Shown here piece by piece: positions 63,138 through 64,000 of a DNA stretch of 64,000 nt (the first letter of the stretch is position 1; the number at the start of each line of letters is the position of its first letter). The DNA is from Halobacillus dabanensis. Lineage in GTDB: Bacteria; Bacillota; Bacilli; Bacillales; Halobacillaceae. Position numbers and translations under genes: made by a program. Below the pieces are notes generated by a model. That model ran no database searches. It was given only the letters and a program-made list of their open reading frames with translations, and was not told where the DNA came from. Where the stretch lies: positions 1-64,000 of the forward strand of contig NZ_FOSB01000001.1 of assembly GCF_900114165.1 (NCBI RefSeq), written 5' to 3'.

Positions 63138-64000
63138 GTGGAAACAAATCTAAGAAAAAGTCATTTCATCTATTGGGCATCAGGTATTGTTTCCATTTGC
63201 GGTATCATATTTGAAGTGCTATTCGGTGCTTTGGGCTCCTACATTTTAGGTGATGGTGTGAAACAGTACACGTTGACCATCAGTCTATTTCTTACAGGAA
63301 TGGGAATAGGGGCAAGCTTAAGTGAGCGAGTGATGAAAAAACTGATCGTTACCTTTATATGGATCGAATATATGGTCGCTTTGATCGGAGGGTTTTCGAG
63401 TTTTACCATGTTCGGGATGACAGCCTTTGCTCCATCCGGTACGGACGCTCTTTTTCTTTATCTTGTTACCTTTACAATTGGTGCTTTGACAGGTTTAGAG
63501 TTACCGATACTTATCAGAAAAGCCAATGAAATCGGTGTGGAGTTAAGTCGAAGTACTGCACGAGTGTTATTTTCAGACTATGCTGGTGGATTGATCGGAG
63601 GCTTATTGTTCGCTTTCTATTTGAGGCCGCAAATGGGGATGGTAAAGAGTGCATTCTTTGTCGCATGTATTAATCTGGGGGTAGCGGTTACAGTTTTATA
63701 CTTATTCCGCTCCGAAATCAAAACCTTTTCTCTTCACCTATCATGTGGGATTGTCATTGCTGTACTCCTTATCGGTGGTTTGTTTTTTGGCGAAGAGATG
63801 GCCTTCTCCTTCGAGCAAAAACTGTATAAAGACCCCATTATCCATATGGAAGAGAGTGCTTACCAAAAAATTGTGTTGACGAAAGAACAAGGGGATACGC
63901 GTTTATTTTTGAACGGTTCTTTACAGTTCAGTGCTACAGATGAATACCGATACCATGAAACACTTGTCCATCCTCCTGTTGCCTATGCAGAAAAGGCTGA
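63138..64000 (+). CDS. membrane-bound spermidine-synthase-like protein (partial)
   Basis: From GTG at 63138 (GTGGAGTGAAAGAT precedes it) the frame is open to the window end: 287 codons, no stop. The N-terminal 220 residues are hydrophobic, with about seven membrane helices and conserved acidic and basic residues between them (LTGLEL, ARVLFSDYAGG). Then YQKIVLTKEQGDTRLFLNGS opens the polyamine aminopropyltransferase domain; the Asp residues that bind the substrate lie past the window. Such fusions with DUF350 neighbours are known; the substrate is uncertain. Confidence 0.87.
   Translation, partial: METNLRKSHFIYWASGIVSICGIIFEVLFGALGSYILGDGVKQYTLTISLFLTGMGIGASLSERVMKKLIVTFIWIEYMVALIGGFSSFTMFGMTAFAPSGTDALFLYLVTFTIGALTGLELPILIRKANEIGVELSRSTARVLFSDYAGGLIGGLLFAFYLRPQMGMVKSAFFVACINLGVAVTVLYLFRSEIKTFSLHLSCGIVIAVLLIGGLFFGEEMAFSFEQKLYKDPIIHMEESAYQKIVLTKEQGDTRLFLNGSLQFSATDEYRYHETLVHPPVAYAEKA

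Overview
The window is chromosomal DNA of a low-GC, endospore-type Bacillaceae. The gene order closely follows the Bacillus subtilis ytfP-to-ackA region: ytfP, ytgP, ytzG, pepV, ytlP, ytlQ, ytlR, ytmP, trmB, ytnP, ytzB, ytoP, ytoQ, ytpP, ytpQ, ytpR, sftA, murC, ytxGHJ, aroA, ccpA, motPS, acuCBA, tyrS, rpsD, ytsP, refZ, hisJ, ezrA, nifZ, thiI, nadK, ytxK, ackA. An acidic, Ser/Asn/Asp-rich penicillin-binding protein tail, a Na+-type MotPS stator and the mix of interspersed repeats suggest a moderately halophilic genus such as Halobacillus or a relative. The genus is an inference; the family is well supported.

Layout. 1-130: the 3' end of a 5S rRNA and its terminator. 0.3-7.6 kb: two small unknown ORFs, the flavoprotein YtfP, the lipid II flippase YtgP/MurJ, a pseudouridine synthase, a DeoR-type mini-regulator, a K+ channel and dipeptidase PepV. 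7.6-17.9 kb: an eroded ORF, a frameshifted thpR, a NERD protein, an EAL phosphodiesterase, a lipid kinase, a phosphotransferase, trmB, a lactonase-like hydrolase, a PepSY protein, an M42 peptidase, an ITPase-like NTPase and a frameshifted ytoQ. 18.3-27.8 kb: a large chemoreceptor, a PTS EIIC-like membrane protein, ytpPQR, the DNA translocase SftA and a NAPRTase. 27.9-38.1 kb: murC, the sigma-B-type ytxGH genes with ytxJ, aroA, ccpA, motPS and acuCBA. 38.2-50.9 kb: a class A PBP, T-box-controlled tyrS, rpsD with its autoregulatory leader, fRMsr, refZ, hisJ, ezrA, nifZ and thiI. 51-60.2 kb: an amidohydrolase, nadK, ytxK, ackA, an EcsC protein, a universal stress protein, an atypical SDR and alanine dehydrogenase. 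60.6 kb to the end: an envelope-stress operon.

The most interesting system is that last operon (60641-64000). A near-perfect ECF/sigma-W-type promoter (TGAAAC, 17 bp, CGTA) precedes DUF4178, PspA/IM30, DUF4247, DUF350 and a membrane-anchored spermidine-synthase-like protein. Hairpin attenuators separate the second and third genes and the fourth and fifth genes. This looks like a PspA-centred membrane-stress module coupled to a polyamine-type transferase. The last gene runs off the window.

Other unusual content: two conserved genes broken at homopolymer runs (A7 in thpR, G8 in ytoQ), a roughly 300-bp element with terminal inverted repeats plus a second partial copy, a 122-bp tandem repeat, two further shared intergenic repeat families, and an SDR whose catalytic Tyr position is Phe. 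No CRISPR array, prophage, transposase gene or tRNA gene was seen.
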